Shown in pieces: positions 34,100 to 39,098 of a DNA stretch of 39,098 nucleotides. The notes under the pieces were generated by a model. That model saw nothing but the letters and a program-made list of their open reading frames with translations. It did no database searches and was not told where the DNA came from. The stretch covers positions 1 through 39,098 of the forward strand of contig JAIORE010000377.1 in assembly GCA_021108315.1 (NCBI GenBank), in the 5' to 3' direction. The number at the start of each line of letters is the position of its first letter. Positions within the stretch are counted from its first letter, which is position 1. This DNA is from Candidatus Cloacimonadota bacterium. Its GTDB lineage: Bacteria > Cloacimonadota > Cloacimonadia > Cloacimonadales > TCS61. A program made the translations under genes and the position numbers.

Positions 34100-36316
34100 T
34101 TAAATCAGATCTCCAGCCGATTTTCGCCCATTTCTCACAAACACAGTAGCTCTTAATTTTTGAGTAATAAGATTCATTTTATCAATAGCTTCACTTTCTT
34201 CACCATATTCAATTAAGTTCATTCCGAGAAAAACCAAGTCTGCATTTTTACTATATCTGGAGATAATTTCATTTATCGTCTCATTTTTGGCTTTGATAAT
34301 AACCTCTTGCACTGCATTAATTCTTACTTCTGAAATTAACATCTCGAGCTGAGCATACATTTCCTCTTTATGTTGAATATCATCTACTACTGTATGTAAA
34401 ATAATTTTTGCACGTCTCCACATAAAATTCGTAGTCAATAAATATGACAAAAGAAGCATCATATCACCATTCTGCTGTTTTCCTCGCCACCATACATCAA
34501 TTCTTTTTTTCTCTTTATAAACAGTAAAATCATGAAATTTCGTAATTACTGTGCTTTTCCCAATCGTTGAAACTGCTTTCATAATACGAAGATTAGAAAT
34601 CATCTTATCTTTATCATCAGACCAATCGAACATTATTGTATTTGATTGTAAACTAGCAAACCCATTCGCTTGAGTTACATTAATCGCACCACTTTCATAA
34701 TCATAGCTAAAATTTATCTCATTAAATGCCGAAATATTGTACGATTGTAGTTCATCATCCATTTTTTTTAATTCATTCTCAACCTTTATATTAGATAGTT
34801 GTAATTTTCCGATTATCAATTTACAAATTGTTAGAATTCCTCTTTTATGATTGAACCAATTTGCCAAATGAATCAGTTCTTGGTTATCATTAATATTGTT
34901 TGTAAAAACGATAATATGAGGTCTCCAGTTTCTGGGGTTAATTCCATAATTTTTTAGTTTAAAAAGAGCAAAGCGGGCAACTGAACTCCAAAGTCCACCA
35001 CGAACATCTCCCCATTCTTTTTGTAACGAACGCTTTCTTAAATAAATATAAAGAAGAGTTTCAACAACTAATGCCATAACACATGCTAAGGGATTGAGTA
35101 AAGCCATTACTAAAATTGCACCAAGTGATCCCAGAAGTGATATAAACCAAGGAATATTAATTTTAGGACGATATGAGGGATCCCGGGTAAGTTTTTCGAT
35201 ACCTGCACTCAAATTAATCATTACATAAAGTGTTAGAAAAAGGATAGTTACAAATTGTGCTACAGCATTCAATCCACCGAGAGCCACAGCAATTAAGGCA
35301 ATTAGTCCACTTACCCAAGTTGCAATTGTTGGTTGCCCTGATTTCGACAATTTTGACAAAAATTTTGGGGCTAAACCATCCAATGCAAGTGATTGTAAAA
35401 CGCGAGGTGCTCCCAAAACACTGCCAAAAGCAGATGATAGAATTGCTCCGAAAATTCCCGGTGCTATTAATATTACTCCCAAAAAAGCAACTGAAGTCCA
35501 AACTTCTACTCCAGAAGTAGGACCATCTGCAACAAGTTGGGTTAAGTTCACTTTTGTGGTGATTGAAAGTAATACTGGAATCATCAAATAAATAACCATA
35601 CCACTAATTACTGCAAGAAGCGTACCTTTCGGGATTGATTTACGAGGATCTTTCAAATCTCCACTCATACCAATTCCTGCGGAAAAACCTGTCACAGCAG
35701 GGAAAAAAACTGCAAAAACATACCAAAAACCCTTTGGAGCAGTTTGAAAAGTCACTGCAAAACTCGGTTCTTTGAAATCAGCACCCAATACACCAATCAA
35801 TAATGCTAAAACTGATAAACCAACTGCGACCAAAATAGGGACTTGCAATTTTAAGGCTAATTCCGCACTTTTCCCAGAAACTAATGTTATGATAACTATT
35901 ATAGTTGCCGCAATTACTTGAATCATGTAATTTGGCATAACTCCTAATCCAGTGGGCCAAAACATTGCTGTAGCTTCTGCTAAGCCAAAACTATAAAAGG
36001 TAATACTTAAGGTTCTGCATAAAAAAAGCGGTATTCCAATAGTTCCACCAAGCTCCGGTCCAAGGCTTCTGGAAACCATAAAATATTCTCCACCGACGCC
36101 TACATGCATATTCGTAGCTATTGCAGAAGCACTCAAAGCCGTTATCAAAGTAATTGAACTGGCAAGAAGAACTATTAAGATGGTATAACCCAAACCTACA
36201 TTGCCCAAAACCCATCCGAAACGCAAATACATTATCAAACCGAGAATCGTTAAAACGCTCGGAGTATAAACACCCAAAAAAGTACCAAATTTTTGAATTT
36301 GTGTATTTTTTCCCAT
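34100..36316 (-). CDS. SLC12-like (cation-chloride cotransporter family) APC-superfamily transporter
   Basis: A 738-residue inner-membrane transporter. The N-terminal about 480 residues hold some twelve hydrophobic segments. The opening FGTFLGVYTPSVLTILGLIM and the stretch ending SAIATNMHVGVGGEYFMVSR, followed by SLGPELGGTIG, match the Na-K-Cl/K-Cl cotransporter branch (SLC12) of the APC superfamily. A soluble C-terminal domain of about 250 residues follows, as in that family. I start at an internal ATG 43 codons into the open frame. AGGA precedes it at good distance, and the upstream residues are not family-like. The ions carried cannot be read from sequence. The gene ends 80 bp before kdsD on the same strand. 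Confidence 0.85.
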   Translation of the reverse strand: MGKNTQIQKFGTFLGVYTPSVLTILGLIMYLRFGWVLGNVGLGYTILIVLLASSITLITALSASAIATNMHVGVGGEYFMVSRSLGPELGGTIGIPLFLCRTLSITFYSFGLAEATAMFWPTGLGVMPNYMIQVIAATIIVIITLVSGKSAELALKLQVPILVAVGLSVLALLIGVLGADFKEPSFAVTFQTAPKGFWYVFAVFFPAVTGFSAGIGMSGDLKDPRKSIPKGTLLAVISGMVIYLMIPVLLSITTKVNLTQLVADGPTSGVEVWTSVAFLGVILIAPGIFGAILSSAFGSVLGAPRVLQSLALDGLAPKFLSKLSKSGQPTIATWVSGLIALIAVALGGLNAVAQFVTILFLTLYVMINLSAGIEKLTRDPSYRPKINIPWFISLLGSLGAILVMALLNPLACVMALVVETLLYIYLRKRSLQKEWGDVRGGLWSSVARFALFKLKNYGINPRNWRPHIIVFTNNINDNQELIHLANWFNHKRGILTICKLIIGKLQLSNIKVENELKKMDDELQSYNISAFNEINFSYDYESGAINVTQANGFASLQSNTIMFDWSDDKDKMISNLRIMKAVSTIGKSTVITKFHDFTVYKEKKRIDVWWRGKQQNGDMMLLLSYLLTTNFMWRRAKIILHTVVDDIQHKEEMYAQLEMLISEVRINAVQEVIIKAKNETINEIISRYSKNADLVFLGMNLIEYGEESEAIDKMNLITQKLRATVFVRNGRKSAGDLI

Positions 36317-36821
36317 ATTTTGTCTTCCTTTTGAAAGCAAATTTGTCTCAGTTACAAAAAACGTCAAATACATTAATAGTGAATAATTGAATAACTGAAA
36401 AAAGACGAGAAGTAATGTTTTGTGAGATAAATCTTTTGAATACATTATAATCAGATAATAAAATTTACTCTATTTAGCATATAGAACATAACTCTATGAA
36501 TTGATTAAAAAATCAACGCTGAAAGGTGCTGATAAATATGAGAAAAATGTTAAAAATAATATTTTTTATCATAAAAAATCTGTATTTATCTGCGTTAAAA
36601 TAATAAACATTGAAATTTCGATACAATTAAATAAAGAAAGTCAATTCAAAAAGTTTGAATAGGTATTCCTAACAAGAATTTTCTGTTTCTTAACTTCTTT
36701 TTTGGATAATTTGACACAAAAATTAAATTTTTAAACTTAATTATGAAACTACATAAATTCGATTACTTTATTTAAATCAAAAAGTAAATTAAAAATTATA
36801 TATTAAGGAAAGAATTTAATA
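36317..36821. other. 505-bp divergent region between the transporter and mutL
   Basis: No gene is seen. It must hold the divergent promoters of the transporter and mutL, but I cannot place boxes firmly. Pieces of the 'GCTGAT...TCTGCGTTA' dispersed sequence occur around 36510-36603 (compare 8098-8120). The mutL ribosome binding site AAGGAAAG is at 36805-36812. Confidence 0.5.
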
Positions 36822-38651
36822 ATGAACAAAATAAAGGTTCTCTCGGAAGAAGTTTCCAATCGGATTGCTGCCGGAGAAGTAATAGAACGTCCAGTTTCTG
36901 TGGTGAAGGAACTTGTCGAAAATTCAATTGATGCCGCTTCTACCAAAATTACGGTTAATCTGGAAAAATGTGGGAAAAAACTAATTCAAGTTATTGATAA
37001 CGGCTGTGGAATGAGTGAAGATGACGCTTTGCAATGTTTTGAACGTCACGCCACCAGCAAAATCAGAACGGTTTCTGATATTTTCCAAATCTCTACTTTA
37101 GGTTTTCGGGGTGAAGCTTTGCCAAGTATTGCATCTGTGAGTTATCTCACATTGATAACCAGAACTGATGATAGTGATGTTGCAACCAAAGTTGAATTTA
37201 GAACCGGACAACTTTCAAATTACGAAAAAGCTTCGGCAAATATTGGTACGAACATTGTGGTGAGAAATTTATTCAGTAATGTACCTGCTCGTAAAAAATT
37301 CCTGAAAACAGATAATACGGAGTATAAACATATTTTGAACTATATGCACTACCAATCAATTTTGCATCCGGAGATACATTTTAAGCTGATTTCAAATGGA
37401 AATGAAAGAATAAATTATCCTGCTGTGGAATCAAAAGAAGATCGTCTTTCGGCAATTTTTGGCAGTGATTTTCTCAAAAAAGAATTAATCGACTTGAAAA
37501 TTACGCAAAATGACCTTAGCATCAGTGGTTTTATTGCCGGTTTAGAAGAAGAGCAAGGAAGTCTTTTTGATTTTCATTACATTTTTGTAAATGGTCGTTA
37601 TGTAAAAAATAAGATCGTGTATCACAGTATAAAATCGGCTTATGAACCTTTTATTAAGAAATTGAGGATTTTTCAGCAAGGAAAACTACCACCGTTTATC
37701 ATTTTTTTAGAAGTAGATCCTCAGCTTGTTGATTTCAATGTTCATCCGGCAAAATTGGAAATTCGTTTTGTAGATTCCAGCAGAATTCATCAATTTGTGA
37801 AAAATTCTATTTATCAATCACTTCTCAATTATGAGGATAATAAGTATGCCAAAATTAAAAACGTTCTCAGCAATAATCTGAGTTTTGCTCCGGTAACCAA
37901 AATTGAAGAGAAAATATTTACCAGCAGAACCGATAAAAAAAGAGTTAAAGATATTCAGAAAAAAATTGATGATGTTCAATTGGAAATTTTTCCTAAAAAA
38001 CATATTCCAGAGCAGCCGCAAAATCAAATTTATAAAGCCGGTATGAACATTTACCTAAGACCGGAAGAAGATATTGTAAATCCTTGGCAATTGCACCAGA
38101 GCTATATTTTCATACAAGTTGAAGAGGGTTTGATTATAATTGACCAACACGCAGCTCACGAAAGAATAATTTATGAAAAACTGATTCATCGAATACATGG
38201 TGCTCCGTCGGAAACTCAAAAACTGCTTTTCCCTATTGTTATTGATATTCCACCCTATTTATCGCATCTTATCCCTGATTTGATAAGTGAAAATATGCTG
38301 GATTTTCAAAAAGTCGGTTTCTCCATAAAAACTTTTAGTGGGAATTCGGTAGTTATTGATGAAATTCCAGCAGAATTAAGGGATTGGGAAGGTGGAGATG
38401 TTTTCATAGAAATTTTGAAAACTCTACAGGATGAATTTGCTGTGAAAGAGGATTTTCGAGATAGTATTGCCAAATCTGTTTCTTGTAAAGCTGCCATCAA
38501 AGCGGGTGAAAAATTGTCTAAAAAAGAGATGTTGAATCTCATTAACGACCTCTTTGCTTGTGATGTTCCCTATTTTTGTCCACATGGCAGACCTTTAATA
38601 ATCAAAATGCCACTTTCTGATTTTGAGAAGAAATTTAAACGGATTATGTAA
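36822..38651 (+). CDS. mutL: DNA mismatch repair protein MutL with endonuclease motif
   Basis: A 609-residue mismatch repair protein. The N-terminal GHKL ATPase has NRIAAGEVIERP (13-24), ELVENSIDA (30-38), DNGCGM, RHATSKI and TLGFRGEAL. The transducer domain contains NVPARKKFL. After a linker, the C-terminal dimerisation/endonuclease domain has DQHAAHERIIYE starting at residue 441, the DQHA(X)2E(X)4E metal motif. SCKAAIKAG and CPHGRP (from residue 586) are also there. MutL is thus predicted to nick DNA itself, as in organisms lacking MutH. AAGGAAAG lies 9 nt upstream of the ATG. No mutS is in the window. Confidence 0.96.
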   Translation: MNKIKVLSEEVSNRIAAGEVIERPVSVVKELVENSIDAASTKITVNLEKCGKKLIQVIDNGCGMSEDDALQCFERHATSKIRTVSDIFQISTLGFRGEALPSIASVSYLTLITRTDDSDVATKVEFRTGQLSNYEKASANIGTNIVVRNLFSNVPARKKFLKTDNTEYKHILNYMHYQSILHPEIHFKLISNGNERINYPAVESKEDRLSAIFGSDFLKKELIDLKITQNDLSISGFIAGLEEEQGSLFDFHYIFVNGRYVKNKIVYHSIKSAYEPFIKKLRIFQQGKLPPFIIFLEVDPQLVDFNVHPAKLEIRFVDSSRIHQFVKNSIYQSLLNYEDNKYAKIKNVLSNNLSFAPVTKIEEKIFTSRTDKKRVKDIQKKIDDVQLEIFPKKHIPEQPQNQIYKAGMNIYLRPEEDIVNPWQLHQSYIFIQVEEGLIIIDQHAAHERIIYEKLIHRIHGAPSETQKLLFPIVIDIPPYLSHLIPDLISENMLDFQKVGFSIKTFSGNSVVIDEIPAELRDWEGGDVFIEILKTLQDEFAVKEDFRDSIAKSVSCKAAIKAGEKLSKKEMLNLINDLFACDVPYFCPHGRPLIIKMPLSDFEKKFKRIM

Positions 38652-38788
38652 ATTGGATAGAAAATTTAGATGTTAGTGTAATTTGGTAATACAGATTTTG
38701 TTGTTACACGGAATAATAGAAAAATGTTGTATCAATTGTATGGTTTTAGTATCTTATTTCTAATATTCTTGTATTTTTTGGCAAAAGT

Positions 38789-38971
38789 TTAATAATTCAA
38801 TACTGGAATCAAAACGGTTTCTTTCAATTTTTCTGCTGTAATAATCAGCTCTTTACCAAGTTTTGTAAGATAATATTTATATGTTTTTCCTGCTCTTTTA
38901 ATTAGCCCAAAAACTTTTAATCGTTTAAGTAGTCTTGATATTTTTCCTGTATTGAATTCAGGTATTTTCAT
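38789..38971 (-). pseudogene. small winged-helix-like fragment
   Basis: A 60-residue frame reads like the C-terminal winged helix of a larger protein (KISRLLKRLKVFGLIKRAGKTYKYYLTKLGKELI). An AGG-containing ribosome binding site could serve its ATG, but an in-frame TAG stands three codons upstream. I recall similar ends on longer uncharacterised proteins, so this is probably a decayed or truncated remnant. It could instead be a small independent DNA-binding protein. The DNA at 38972-39098 shows no gene in any frame that I trust. Confidence 0.45.
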
Positions 38972-39098
38972 TCTAACCTACCCTTCGCAAAATTTCTTTA
39001 AATAAATATATGTACATATTTTGTAACTGATAGCATTATAGGCATATAGTGAGATATTGTGTCTTTTTACGGAAAGATATAACTTCCTATATTGCAGG

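Noticed and set aside
35214..35501. 95-codon minus-strand frame inside the transporter
   Set aside because: It is a shadow in another frame of a clearly conserved transporter.

Overview
This is an AT-rich bacterial chromosome segment (visibly about two thirds A+T). It most likely comes from the FCB superphylum, with a Cloacimonadota-type organism as my best guess. The reasons are the very large secreted multi-Ig proteins with gingipain-type catalytic domains, a C-terminal sorting tail of the type IX secretion kind (QNYPNPFNPET ... SGVYFYRL), and intergenic DNA packed with short dispersed palindromes. The lineage call is inference. No rRNA, tRNA, CRISPR array or intact insertion sequence is visible.

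Layout. 129-8006, minus strand: housekeeping and signalling genes, namely an MtaD-type deaminase, a fused NAD(P)HX repair enzyme, a membrane histidine kinase overlapping mazG, a membrane-anchored HExxH peptidase behind a single-domain response regulator, and a UvrC-like protein lacking the UvrC C-terminal half. 8370-10448, plus strand: an alkyltransferase-like (ATL) protein and a soluble TPR histidine kinase. 10575-27679, minus strand: three large secreted hydrolases. 27959-32784, minus strand: the classic rimP-nusA-ylxR-ylxQ-infB operon closed by a terminator. 33055-36316, minus strand: an arabinose-5-phosphate isomerase and an SLC12-like transporter. 36822-38651, plus strand: mutL with an intact endonuclease motif. 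The right edge holds a small winged-helix fragment.

The main discovery is the secreted hydrolase locus. One protein (2395 aa) carries an Arg-gingipain-like C25 protease and, in the same chain, a Porphyromonas-type peptidylarginine deiminase (PPAD-like) domain. The second (854 aa) is an M14 carboxypeptidase of the N/E (regulatory) type with a transthyretin-like domain, resembling P. gingivalis CPG70. The third (2203 aa) is a Lys-gingipain-like C25 protease. Catalytic and specificity residues known from RgpB, Kgp and PPAD are present in the right order and nearly the right spacing. The locus therefore assembles, in one place, activities expected to cut after Arg, cut after Lys, trim C-terminal Lys/Arg and citrullinate C-terminal Arg. 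In P. gingivalis, as far as I know, these are separate genes at separate loci. The three proteins also share non-catalytic modules, which suggests they work together at or near the cell surface.

The intergenic DNA around these genes is rich in dispersed repeats: REP-like palindromes, TTCCCAAG hairpins, CACGAATTAACACGAA-type units and 7-bp tandem repeats. Some of this repeat DNA lies inside the reading frame of the carboxypeptidase sorting domain.
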